From: Phellopilus nigrolimitatus
Taxonomy: Eukaryota; Basidiomycota; Agaricomycetes; Hymenochaetales; Hymenochaetaceae
Reading direction: 5' to 3'
DNA: 64,000 bases
Assembly (NCBI GenBank): GCA_021029095.1
Contig: JAJOHG010000003.1
Location: forward strand, 1,054,001-1,118,000
Shown here: one piece after another, positions 44,932 through 55,994 of the stretch
Numbering within the stretch: the first letter of the stretch is position 1
How the letters are laid out: every line of letters starts with the position of its first letter
The notes under the pieces: model-generated
Seen by the model: the letters and a program-made list of their open reading frames with translations, nothing else
Database searches by the model: none
What the model was told of the DNA's origin: nothing
Translations under genes and position numbers: made by a program

Positions 44932-46660
44932 ATGGCCCTTTCGCACTCGGGCCAGCTTTCTGCTGCTGTTCCTGTCTCGAATCCTTTTAAAGATCTTAGC
45001 ATGGACACCAGCACAGCGATTGACTTGTCCGGTATCAACACCCTGGAATCCGTCATAGCTTTCCTGAAGGTTCCAGGAACATCTCACAAGCTTTTCGACA
45101 TAGATGGGTAAAGTCCTCCCTTTGTTATTTGCTAAAGCATCTCTTTTAACTGAATAATAGCTGATTCCATCGCTATATAGGCCCTTACTCTCATCCATGA
45201 TGTTCAATTGCAACGACGTCTCGTCTATTACTATCGTCCTGCAGAAGCTAAAAAGCATGCAACGCACGATTGTGTCCCTACTAGACGCCGTCAGCAAGTC
45301 CGTATCCGACTTAAAGGAAGCAGTTATGCCTGTGGTCATGAAACACGGCCTGGAATCCCTTCCAAACGAAGTACTCGCGCACATATTCGAACTGGCTTGC
45401 AGGTCGTGCGGGTCTTTCAGTCGCAACATCATTAAAGTGTGCCACCGTTTCTACGACATTGCGACTCGACTTCCAAATCTTTGGACATATGTCTCTAATG
45501 CCTACTTGGACGTGGACGTGCACTCGCTCAGACGCGATAATCCTGCTGCCTTTCTTACTCGGAGCAGATCGTCAAATCTTACGGTTTATCTCAAGCTGCC
45601 TTCAAGAATGTATCGCGAGATCAACGAAAATTATATTAGAGACATATTCCTACCAGAGACTCTGTTGCGCCACACAAACTGGGAGAAGTTCATCGTCAAC
45701 GGTCTCGACGAGTGGAGCGAGGACTATCATCATTGTCTTGATTATCTGTGCAGCTCTTCTACGGGACTTGATTTTCCCGCACTTACAACGCTGGTTCTCT
45801 TGTGTGGAGACGCCCCGCAGGACTTAGACGGCTTCATCCTTAATGACGACGAGGATAACGATATAGATGTTAACTCCAAAAACTTCTTTGAAACCTGGAA
45901 TATGCCGTCCCTGCGTACCTTAGAACTTACAAACTTCATTCCTAGGTCGACCACCATATTCACCTCTGTAACAAAGTGCAGCATAAGTTTTACGCGGTAC
46001 TCCAGTACTCGTGGAAACGAGCCCGTTAGATGGAATTTGGCGGTCGTCATCAGGTTTCTCGACTCTTTACCTGCGCTTAATGATTTGACGATTGAAATGT
46101 GCAACGCACTTTTTACAAACATGGACGATGAAAGCACGGAACCTTTGTCGTTGCAGAAACTGTGTCTCATCTCCGAATATTGCGAGGAGGAGTCGATCGG
46201 TCATTTGACGAAGGCGTTGGACACCGTCAACTTGAGGGATTTCTCAATCCACATCAATCTACACTCTACGGACTGCAGTGAACCATGGTTAAAATGCTTT
46301 TTTCCAGATGGCAGGATGTATCCCATGCTCAGAGACCTTAGCATCAAGGTCACGAATCTTGGTGGCAGAGATTCACCCTTCGATATCATTTCCGAGACGA
46401 TATTTCCCCGACTTCAGCATTTGACCATCAATGCCCGTGAAGTTGAACAGCCCGACTCATTTGGTTTATCTCGTATGCCACTGGAAACTCTTCGTCTCGA
46501 GAATTGCCACTGGTTTAACAATGACTTCACTGTGAACCTCCGCCACCTTTGGGATCGTCCTGAGTTTGAGACGCTGGAAATCATTGGCTGCAGGAGTATC
46601 GACAAGGACATAGTCGAGGAGAAATTCCCGAGGAGCAAGAGACTTGTGTGGGAGGATTAG
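44932..46660 (+). CDS. F-box / leucine-rich-repeat-like protein
   Basis: Two exons (44932-45107, 45181-46660) give 551 aa. Exon 1 encodes MALSHSGQLSAAVPVSNPF and the helical segment GINTLESVIAFLKVPG. The F-box is near residues 115-165: LESLPNEVLAHIFELACRS...VCHRFYDIATRLPNLWTYV. The rest is a series of irregular LRR-like units (LRTLELTNF, LQKLCLISEYC, LRDLSIKVTNLG, LETLRLENCHWF, FETLEIIGCRSID), the last typical of the C-terminal unit. Agaricomycetes have very many such genes. The F-box should bind Skp1 in an SCF ubiquitin ligase and the repeat domain the substrate, which is unknown. A run of 16 T follows the stop. Confidence 0.88.
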
Positions 46661-47024
46661 GAGCGCCGTCAGTTATCTTTTTTTTTTTTTTTGCTTAGAA
46701 TGTTGTGCGGTTTACAAGGCTGATGATACAGTACAGAGCACTGTGGTCTAATCGGGTAGTCATACGTATTGCAAGAAAACCGGCAGGTGGGACGGATGAT
46801 GATCCTGTGGGGCAGTGTTAGTCTTTTTTGAAAGCGCGAATACTTTTCTTTTCTTCATAAGACACTCTCGAAAGCTTGCATTTTAACAGCTTACTTAACA
46901 GACATTTGAAGACGCCGTTGTACGGTCAACCACAATAGCAGCGAATAATTTCAGAGAAAGTTTATCCTCCATTAATAATGAAATGCGCGCATCTAGATCA
47001 TAATGTATCCAACAGCAGCTCAAC
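46661..47024. other. Convergent 3' flanks, F-box gene and AFG1
   Basis: Holds a T16 tract at about 46679-46694, directly after the F-box stop, and otherwise unremarkable sequence. No gene seen. Confidence 0.5.
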
Positions 47025-49031
47025 TTATTCCCGACCTGCGGTCTCTGCCCACTCCTTGCTACCCATCTGCACTAACCGAGAGCAGCATCGTGCAAAAGCA
47101 AAGACCTCTTCTTCACCGGTAAACATAGAGCTCGTCCCAACTGTCGAGTCAGAAAGGCCCTGCGATCGTACGAAAGGATAAGTAAGCGAGGAAGACAAGT
47201 GCTCAAAATTCGTACGAGGTCATCCATAACACTCCGTTGATGATCAGAAACCGATTTGTCGCCATCGCCGTCAACAGAGAATACTTGAAAGATAGGCACT
47301 TCCGACGTAATAAAGAGCTTGGTCTGTGTCAAATTGAGAAGGTGAGAACCTGGACAAAAAAGAAAGCCACGATAAAATCGTACCCGGCTCTCATAACAAG
47401 CTAAAAGAAGATCGGGTTAAGATCTGCCGATTGTTTCACTCTTCAAAAGTGAGAACGTACCATCAACGAACGTGATGAACCGCCGTGCCTACAAATTGGC
47501 TTCATCAAAAGACTACTTTGGATGTCCATTCCGACTTCAACGTACCTTATCCTTCTGCCCTAGGTTCATTTGCGGCACGTCTGTCACAAAGACCGTATGG
47601 AACGTCTTCGTCACCTCTAGGTAGTCCGCGGCGCTCAGCGCATGTCCACAAAGCTCATCGAACGTGAACTTAGCGACATGGCTTGTGCTCTCTGGTACGT
47701 GCAGCGTTCGACCCCAGATCTTCAGGCGCCGATCATGTGAGACATTCTCGCCGTCCCGGGTCGCGATCGCGGTGAAAATCTTATTTGCTTCCTTGACGTT
47801 CTCGGGGCTGAGAGGGTCGAAGTATACGTGTGATAGCGCACGGGGTATGCGTCGATAGTCTGATCAAGCTCGAAAGTGAGTAGAAATTTAATGGGCAGTC
47901 GTTATCAATATCTACCAGTGCCGGAGTCCAGATTTATAACGTCGAATTTCGATTTCAAGAGCTCGATACAAGGTATGAAACTGGAACGCTGAATTCCATT
48001 TCTGTAGAGCTCGTCTGGATGTCGGCTGGACATCTATTAGCAATGACTTTGTACCCCGTAAAACAACATACTTCGAGGTCATGACAGAAACCACGCCGTG
48101 ATTTAGCAGAATTTCGAAAAATCGACGCAGAATCATGGCGTCGACTATGTCTGTCACCTTAAATTGGTACATCGCTCAGGCCATTGTCACATCAACACCA
48201 AATAACTGAGAGCTCACCTGAAATTCATCGAAACATAATACCGTCGTCTCTCTTGCCAGTTCCCTCGCAACTGGTGCAATGGGATCTCCCTCGGACGCAC
48301 CCATTGAGGACTTCACGGCATGTACGCGTTTATGCACGTCAATCATGAATGCATGGAAATGAACTCTCCGTTTCTTCTTTATCCGGGGCGGGAGCGTGTC
48401 GTAAAACATATCCATGAGCATGGATTTGCCGGTACCGACGTCTCCGTGTAGATACAAACCTCGTGGGACGTTATCGGCGGCAATGGTGCCAGCTTCATGG
48501 TCTTCTCTTGAGAAAAAGCGGGATAACTAGTGTTAAAAGTCAGAGACGGGTTGCATTTGGATGAACCAATGAACGGACCAATGAGGACGACTGTTTCGGT
48601 TCGAGAACAGGGGGCTGCTCGTAAGTCTCCAGTTGGTCGTGTAGCGCCTGCAGCTTGCCCACGATCTCCTCCTGATGGTCATCGCTCCTTAGTGCACTTG
48701 ACTCGACGAGTTTCCGATACTGAGAGCGTGGTGTCTGCCGTGCTGTAGTTTATCAGGAGTATTCGGTTAGGCAAGGCATGAACGTGCTTCACACAAAATA
48801 ATCAGTTCGCGCACATTGTTCAGCGAAATTATTCACCGCTCGTTTACCGTGCGAGAGCACCGCTGCATCGGAGAAATTGTTCTTCGTCTCCGTCGTAGTT
48901 GTCGTCGACTCGACCGAATATTCGCGGCATCGATGGACCGGTCCAACATGCTGAGCACGAAACCGCGATGACTTGAGAAGTCGTTGTGTTCGCCGGAAGT
49001 GCACCAGTCGACAAGAGGTTTTGACATTCAT
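47025..49031 (-). CDS. AFG1: AFG1/LACE1-family mitochondrial AAA-like ATPase
   Basis: Ten exons on the minus strand (48848-49031, 48579-48742, 48218-48526, 48072-48157, 47916-48025, 47546-47859, 47461-47488, 47384-47400, 47216-47323, 47025-47159) give 484 aa. The N-terminus ([20 protein letters not shown]) is basic, as in a mitochondrial presequence. Walker A is [19 protein letters not shown], Walker B is VLCFDEFQ, followed by [19 protein letters not shown]. Later blocks are [34 protein letters not shown] and [20 protein letters not shown] with MGSKEW. Afg1 aids degradation and quality control of respiratory-chain subunits. Exons 7 and 8 are just 28 and 17 nt, unusually small; both are needed for continuity ([15 protein letters not shown]). 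Confidence 0.9.
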
Positions 49032-49545
49032 CTTCAAGGCTGCCCACGCCAGTCGTTTTCGGTAGATTAGAAGGAACTTATGTATGCGACTCGGTCGCTG
49101 TGATAATGATGAATCACCGGGCGCTCACGGCGACCGTCGGGAGACGTCGCCGGCGCCCACTACTAATCACCTGTTATTGTCAGTGCACAAGTCCTTAAGT
49201 TCTCGGAACAAAAAGGAAAGAAAAATCAAGGAAAAAAGTAGACAAAAAGGTGCATTGAATTTACGTTCAACGTTTCTTTTTCTTTATAAAATTAGACTTG
49301 CTGAGAACTAGCGAATAATAAATTTCACGAAGAGATGTTCGGTTACCAAGCCGGCTACTTGACGTAGACCGAGTCGCGTCAAATCTAGAAATTCTATTCT
49401 CGACTAGCAACCGCGACTCGAAGGCATCCGCTCACTGTCAAAGTCATCCATCCCGCCAACGCGTTCAACGTCCACCACGGCGTCAATAAATAATTTCGAT
49501 CGTCGCGTACGATTTATATGCACATAATTTCAGTTTAATCCGGGC
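49032..49545. promoter_or_regulatory. Divergent promoter region, AFG1 / RNF220-type gene
   Basis: Start codons face away from each other over 514 bp. An A-rich stretch lies at 49195-49260. No recognisable core element other than AT-rich patches. Confidence 0.35.
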
Positions 49546-51021
49546 ATGGTGCGGGACGTGAAGTGCGTACAGAACCAGATTGCTCCGGAGGTGCTCATTC
49601 CTGATATACTGCGTGCAGAGGCAAGAAACGAACTCAGACAGAGCGGCACGATACTCCCAGCAGGGCCGGAAGCTCCTCGCTATCTCCCGCGCCTGAAGAG
49701 CAGCCGAAGCCGAAGAGATGTGCGGCACGTTTCTTATATTCAAATGAAATTACATCTAAAATCATATTTTAACTTAGCGAAGAGGGCTGAGACAAGAACA
49801 TGTCCGGTATGCGACGAGAAGATACCCATCCGCCTCCTCGGCGCACACGCCGACCTGGAGATGAACCGCGTGGAAGATATTCTGAGGGGCGTTGGGCCGT
49901 CAGCAGTGGACTCGGAAGCTGGGTGAGTACTTCAAAAGTGGATTTAGCCCGTCTATCATGCTAAACGTATCAGCAGTCCCAGTACGAGTAGGCGAGGAGC
50001 AGCACTGAAAGCTCGAAGATCCATGAACCCGAGAGGAAGGACCGACATGAACACCGTCGATCAAATCGAAAAGATGCTTAAACTACTACAACGCAACCGC
50101 AAAGGTCGACACATCAGGTTGAAGGAGATCATCGCCCAAGACGATGACGAGCGGGCCCGCGAAGTATCCGGCAACGAGATGGCGTGCCCAGTGTGTATGA
50201 AAGTGGTGCGAGGGGACGCGGACGTGATCGACGCCCATGTGGATTCCTGCGTTGCGAACGCGAGCCGGTTGCAGGCGGAGGCAGAAGAACGAGGGAAGCG
50301 AGAGCGCGAGGGACTGGCGGACGTTGATCCATGGGGCGAAGTCGAGGTGGACGGCCAGATTCGAATACACCTGAACAACGTGAGCGGACTTCGAGGGACG
50401 GGCGTGCATATTCGCGACCAGACGCAATTAGACGTCGAGGAAGAAGTCGATGTGGATGGAGACGATGAGTTCGGCACGGCGCAATTCACGGAAAAGGATG
50501 TCATGGATCCATCGTTCATTCCGAATGCACTGGCTGGAGATGGCGAAGACGACGACGACAGAGGGAAATCATTGAGGAACTTGGTAGCGGAGGGGAAAGT
50601 GGTTGCTCGAAGAACAATAACTCCGAATCTGGATGGTGTCCGGGCAGAAATAGAGCAGGTAATGGGTGTAGGCGACACAGATCGCATGAACCAAGCCATT
50701 ATTACTGCGCGGAATAGCGGAAACACATCAAAGCTCGTTTCTGCCTTGGAAGACAAAATTGAGCAACTTGTACGTATCTTACTCATGATCAATTTGCTGA
50801 TGCTCACGACTGCCTAACCTCAGGAAGCCATGCGTGTCTCCTCATCGACTTCCTTACTTTGCCGAATCTGTCTCGATCCATATAATGAACCAACAGTATC
50901 AACAGGTTGCTGGCACACATGTTGTAGGGAATGCTGGCTTCGTTGCCTGGGGTCTACGAAACTGTGTCCCATTTGTAAACGCATTACGGCTGCGACAGAT
51001 CTGCGAAGGGTCTACATGTAG
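49546..51021 (+). CDS. RNF220-type E3 ubiquitin ligase
   Basis: Exons are 49546-49562, 49619-49719, 49778-49922, 49974-50769 and 50824-51021, giving 418 aa. The first splices produce MVRDVKGKKRTQTERHD and a Ser/Pro-rich head. The Rnf220 middle region has two zinc-knuckle-like pairs: ETRTCPVCDEKIPIRLLGAH and NEMACPVCMKVVRGDADVID...HVDSC. An acidic segment (VEEEVDVDGDDEF) leads to a coiled region and then a C-terminal RING: LLCRICLDPYNEPTVSTGCW...HTCCRECW...CPICKR. Domain order matches animal RNF220 and its fungal relatives. It should transfer ubiquitin from an E2 to a substrate, probably in the nucleus; the target is unknown. Exon 1 is only 17 nt, and its exact form is the least certain part. 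Confidence 0.85.
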
Positions 51022-51503
51022 GATTATGCACTCGGTTTGTTTCTGTTCATCTTGTCGTGTATACCTTTGCTTTCGCTTAGTTCTACAATAATTCTGTGAA
51101 GATATAATACTCATCAGTCATTGCTCTTTTGTCATTTGACGTCTTTGAAAGAAACGAAGTATGGAGGAAAACTCATATCTGGCCTTGTCTTTCCTCACTT
51201 CTAGCAAGCCAGCGAAACCAGCACCTTCGGGCGGTTAAGACAAACTCGGACGTCCGAGTTCACGGAACGTCGATCGGGTACCAAAAGGTACGACCACAGT
51301 CAATTGAATCATAGTCGGGGGAGATGAAATGGAAAAAGGGTGGTTTAGAATGGCAAACTCACCGCGGTAAAATCCACAAACCAAAAAGTAAGGGCAGCCA
51401 TCCGAACAAAAAAGAGCAGTGGAAAGTGCGGTCATATTAGAACTTTTGCAGTTGGATATACATGTACATTCGCTTAATGTGAGACGGAAGAAAGCATTGC
51501 CCT
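51022..51503. other. Convergent 3' flanks, RNF220-type gene and TOM7
   Basis: Both neighbours end into this gap. Frames within it have no motif and no splice support. Probably the 3' untranslated regions of both genes. Confidence 0.5.
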
Positions 51504-51863
51504 CTAAGCCAATGGACTGAGCAATCTGCAAATAAGTGTTAGCGCTGAGAAGAAAAAGCGCCAAATGTGCCAGCTCACTTGATTAACGACGGCTGAGGAT
51601 TGCTCCGGGTGTAACCAACATAAATGATAAATGGAATCCAGCCGTACTGGAGAATCGTCTGTATGAAAGGACATTAGGGAGTTTGTTCAGAATAGTGCAA
51701 CAACAGATGCTGTTGAGGCGTACATGACCGATGTCTATGGTCTTAGCCAGGCGCTCCTTAAAAAAACGCGAAATCAGTAAAGTCATAAGCATATGAAGTA
51801 TTGTCAACAACTACCTACTTTTGTCTCCTCAGAGGGAGTGATATATTCCAAGTAGTTGGCCAT
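51504..51863 (-). CDS. TOM7: Tom7, small subunit of the mitochondrial import receptor
   Basis: Four tiny exons on the minus strand (51819-51863, 51724-51756, 51579-51658, 51504-51525) give 59 aa. The protein begins MANYLEYITPSEETKERLAK and continues TIDIGHTILQYGWIPFIIYV, then GYTRSNPQPSLIKLLSPLA and stop. The YGWIPFIIYVGYTRS transmembrane core and the PSLIKLLSPLA end are diagnostic of Tom7. It sits in the mitochondrial outer membrane and tunes assembly and dissociation of the TOM complex. No exon is long enough to stand out as an open frame, so the gene is easily missed. It is head-to-head with eIF3f, with 135 bp between start codons. Confidence 0.93.
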
Positions 51864-51998
51864 GGTCGTCGTTTTGCACTTGGTGGAGGTGGACAATGGA
51901 CAGGACGCGCGCGTTCCTAAACTGGGAAGTTTGAAGTTTTTGGAGACCTTCGCTTGAAACGCTTCCTCTCTACTTTACGTCGCTTCTTTCTCTTCAAA
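51864..51998. promoter_or_regulatory. 135-bp shared promoter, TOM7 / eIF3f
   Basis: Only 135 bp separate the two start codons, so both leaders and the core promoter must fit here. A CT-rich block (GCTTCCTCTCTACTTTACG) precedes the eIF3f ATG. No TATA box is seen. Confidence 0.55.
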
Positions 51999-53185
51999 AT
52001 GGCACTGGGTCCATCGTCGTCGGCGATTCACCTGCAAAATGTGAACTCTGGGAGCACTCTGAACCCAATGTGCGTATTTTTCTCGATCTTTCATTCCAAA
52101 TGAAATTGACTTCGGTCCTGTCAGACGCACCGTACAAAATGTCACGATCCACCCCGTCGCGCTCTTCTCCATCCTGGACCACTATCTCCGGCGGACGGAC
52201 ACGCAAGAGCGCGTGATAGGGACGCTTCTTGGCACGCGAACGGAGACGGAGATCGAGGTGCACAACTGCTTTGCAGTCCTGCACAGCGAGACCAGTGAGC
52301 AGGTGGCGGTTGACATGGAATACCACCGCACGATGTACGAGCTGCATCACAAGGTGCACCCGAAGCAAGTCATCGTCGGCTGGTGAGTAGCAAATTCTTG
52401 AATTGAGAAGCGGCGATGAGCTTATGGTTGGCCCTTATATGCAGGTACTCGACCGGCTCGAACCTTAACACGTACTCTGCACTCATCCAAAACTTCTACT
52501 CTCAAGAGACAACGCCGCATTCCGCAGTCCATGTCGCATTGAACACTGGCACTGAGGAAGGCAGCGAACCAGGTGTGAAGGCTTACCTCAGGTCAGGCTT
52601 TCCGTGTCATTTATGATCTGCAGTCCTAACTTATACTTTTTCTTTCTCTTTCTAGCTCGCCCGTAGGCGTCTTCCCTAAACCCGAAAACTGTGTATTTGT
52701 CCCCGTTCCCTGCGAATTGCGCTTCAACGACGCTGAACGGAGCGGACGTACGTTCTTTCCATACTTTCACCAGTTACTATCCGAAATTAACTGGGCCGAA
52801 ATAAAGTCGATCTCCTTACTAAATCCCTCTCGTCGACTTCACCCTCGATAACGAGTTCGTCAAATGACATTGATGTACTTGAACGTTCTGTTCAGACAGT
52901 CTCGGATATGCTGGACCGTGTTCTCACCTACGTTCGTTCAGTTATTGCTGGAGAGACAAAAGGCGACCCAGCAGTGGGGCGTTATCTTTTAGAGACTTTC
53001 TCTACTAGTACAGAGGGCTTAGATCAGGGAAGCTTTACGTCGAGCTTACAGGTGAGCCATTGTTCATTCTTGCTATGCGAGATTTAATGTTTTTTTAGGA
53101 TACACTCATGATTTCTTACCTCGCAAACCTCGTGAGGGCTCAAGCCGAGGTATCTGCCCGCTTACAGCTCGTTACATTGTCATAG
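51999..53185 (+). CDS. eIF3f: Translation initiation factor eIF3 subunit F
   Basis: Six exons (51999-52069, 52125-52382, 52445-52591, 52656-52747, 52807-53051, 53099-53185) give 299 aa. The MPN domain opens with [18 protein letters not shown] and [27 protein letters not shown] and [20 protein letters not shown] follow. These are the conserved blocks of eIF3f, whose MPN fold lacks a working JAMM metal site. The C-terminal helical part ([40 protein letters not shown]) matches the family end. It is part of the eIF3 core that recruits mRNA to the 40S ribosome. Length is normal. Confidence 0.93.
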
Positions 53186-54427
53186 CGTGAAGTGTACTTT
53201 TATTCGATATCTGTATTTGCACTGTTGTTGATCTATATGAAAATGGTACACTATGATGATGTCCTGTTCGCCGATTCGTCCAAATTCGTCTCTCTTCCAG
53301 ATTTGTATCGATTACGAATGGATCTTCTCATCTTTCTTGGAGAATGGCACTTTCAAGGAGCTTGCCTCTTCCGAGCGTGCCGAAACTTTTCACAGACCCA
53401 GATGCTGATTGTCTTCAAATTCAAAGGCATTCTTAGGTTGTCAGCTACGATAAAGAATCATAAAAACGAGTCTATCAGGAGACTGGTAATCCCCACCCCT
53501 CGAGCCCAGTGGACCGTCGAATATAAGGGTGGGGTTTTGTTTGCCTTTGATTCTCTTCTCCCATGTGCTTCTGGAATCTCTACAATCGATCGCTAGGTCC
53601 TTTATGCAGCGAGAGAAATGAGGATCGCAACCTTGGCCTTAAGTAAGTACCCATCTCTGCAAATACATCTCTATCGTACTAAGCGGACGGCATACTGCTC
53701 TAAGCATACATCGTGCGCGGAGCTTATACTCTGTCCACCTTCGTTCATCTCCGACCACAGAAGGAGTCGAAGTCTAGCAGCGAGGTCGTTCATGCGAGCG
53801 CTCTTTGCTTATAATTTATTTTATTCTTGAAGAGGCGCGCGACTTCTTACGGTCTATGTCCAATCGAGGTGCATGTCCCAATCGAGCAGATGCCGGTTCG
53901 GCGAAAGCGGAACCAGACTTACAAGTTCCCTAGGGTTCTATGCTTCTATAGTGTGCGAGCTCTATACGAAGCATGACATAGCAGGACGGAAGAACTGCAA
54001 ATATCTTAGAAGCCGACCTTTATATGTGAAAAACCTAACTGTGGATGGGGTCGTATTCCGCCTTGCGTAACGTACAAGGAACTCGTCATTACATCAATCT
54101 TGATACCATCGTACTGGTCAGAGCTTGCCAGGACTGTAGACATCCGTCGATCGCGCCGTCTTGTCGGCACTCGCGCCTAACAAATTATCTGCTTTTGTCT
54201 ACGGACGTTGCTCGGATGGTAACCTACCCTATCGAGAAGGACTAAATCTGCTCGGCGAAAGTTCTCTTCTGGGTCTGAAGGACATGCTTTTGTTCACCGG
54301 GACAGGGATGCGCTCTCTTCAGAACTGCTGTGATACTATATGTCCAGGCTTTGTATAAAAGGATGCTCTTCACCTTCAGCTTACTGATTGCCCGTGTCTC
54401 TACTCCTGCGATATCCTGTAGTCGACC
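53186..54427. other. Interval with possible short-exon remnants
   Basis: Short plus-strand frames such as MRIATLAL at 53618, followed directly by GTAAGT, and a Lys/Ser-rich segment (KESKSSSEVVHA) after a CAG near 53760 resemble pieces of a small-exon gene like the one downstream. I could not join them into one protein. They may be a decayed copy or chance. Confidence 0.25.
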
Positions 54428-55497
54428 ATGCCGAGTCGAAGGGCGCTTCTTACTGTGGCAATGATGGCATTTCAGGTGATCTCTTATGCCAATGCCCGCC
54501 CCTTGGCAGCGGATATGCTTGTTAGTCTTTTTTATAAATTTCCGCGCCTTTTCATCTACTTGAAGGAACAAGTTCGCAGGGATCTGATAAAGTTGATAGT
54601 CAACATCTCGTATGTCCTCATTGCATGGAAGGAGAATGCAGATTATAGAATCGCCTATAGCGCGTAGAGAAAGACACCCAACCGATAGGAAGGACGTCTT
54701 CGTCTGCGTCGTTTGACTTGCGAGGCGCAACTATAAACATTGAGAAGTTCATTGTAAGTGGCTTCATGTAAGGAAGGCATGTTTGACTCATAATTTCGTG
54801 GCAGGCTGTTTATAGTCCGGAAGACCAGCCCGACCCGGAGTCGTCAACCCTCAGTGATGTAGCCAATAACCCCGATGTGCGTATCAGCGTGGAAGAAGAA
54901 TGAGTCGTATTTCTCACTTGAGAATGCAGGTTGATGAAGACTGTCCATCGGGAACTTCGTGCACCGAGCCCAACCAGACTGTCACATTAAATCCAGATAC
55001 CAAGGAAATGTCCTCCGCAATCAGCGTGTCCGTTGTGCGTTGTCTCCCATTGTCTCGCACTTGAATCTCATAGCGAGCTTACGCCTTTCTAGTGTCACAC
55101 CTCTACTTCCGGTAGCTATACCGAGGCGAAGTCCATTCCTCCTTCTGCGACCACAGTTACGGTGAGGAAATTATTGCGTTGTAATTCAAGCTAGTCTAAA
55201 GCTAATCATGCCTTCCAGACTAAATCTGACAGATGTACTGCCAGTGCGGGAGCTGCGGTAGCTGCAGTAGCGACGCATTTGGCAACTGCACCTGTAAGTC
55301 CTTCATGACTTCGTGACAAGGCGTAGAGCGTCCATGGATCAGATTTCGAGACGTTGAAGGCGAATGTGAATCTCCTGGATCTAATATTATTGGCGACTAA
55401 AACTCTTCGATGCAACAAGATCTGTCAGCGCAGCTCAGCTACGCTGAACATGACCTTGGATAACATTACGAGGGCTAAATCTAAATACCTAATTTGA
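54428..55497 (+). CDS. Secreted protein built of phase-0 mini-exons, function unknown
   Basis: Predicted exons are 54428-54520, 54580-54609, 54661-54753, 54805-54876, 54930-55034, 55093-55161, 55219-55293 and 55327-55497, about 235 aa. Every exon length is a multiple of three, so all introns are phase 0. Exon 1 encodes a signal peptide, MPSRRALLTVAMMAFQVISYANA. The mature part is Ser/Thr/Asp-rich with few Cys (VDEDCPSGTSCTEPNQTV, CHTSTSGSYTEA, TKSDRCTASAGAAVAAVATH). The last exon may contain another 63-nt phase-0 intron, and a further exon at 55756-55836 ending SIWECGDFDTCADH would also fit phase 0, so the 3' end is uncertain. No family is recognised; the look is of a secreted, effector-like or cell-surface protein. 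Confidence 0.5.
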
Positions 55498-55994
55498 ATT
55501 CTGGATGGCGCAGCAGCAGGCTTTCGCACTCTACATGTGTACGTTGGCTTCCATCGTGCATCACTCTATCCACTACTTTGTCTAGTTTTATCTTGTTCGT
55601 CTGGATGATCGAGCTTCTTTTTCAAAATGACTTATGTAATCGGGTGATTTTTTTTTTCGGATTAACCGATGCTCTCTTTCATCCTCGGACTTCATCTTGT
55701 TGTGATTTTGTGCTGCCGCATTTGAGCTCTGAAGGGATGGACAAGCATTTTGCAGGCTGACAGCTTCAAATCTCGACCGGCGACTGGCTCATCCATATGG
55801 GAATGTGGAGACTTCGACACTTGCGCGGATCATTGACAATGAGCGCTCGATTTGTAAGTGGATGCGAACTCAGTACTTGTTTAGTTTGGTCGAGAGCCGA
55901 TTAACCTGCGCATGCGCGAAGGATGTACTTTCTCACTTCAAGTTCGGGTTTTCTCTTTTCCAAACTCTCTCCTCAGTGAAACTGCTTGTACAAC
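55498..55994. other. Gap with a possible last exon of the mini-exon gene
   Basis: Contains a candidate phase-0 exon at 55756-55836 (GCTGAC after TTTTGCAG, ending TGA). The remaining 150 bases before 55995 form the promoter of the cystathionine gamma-synthase gene. Confidence 0.3.

Noticed and set aside
46679..46694. T16 tract as a transcription terminator
   Set aside because: Follows an RNA polymerase II gene; T tracts terminate polymerase III, and no polymerase III gene lies upstream.
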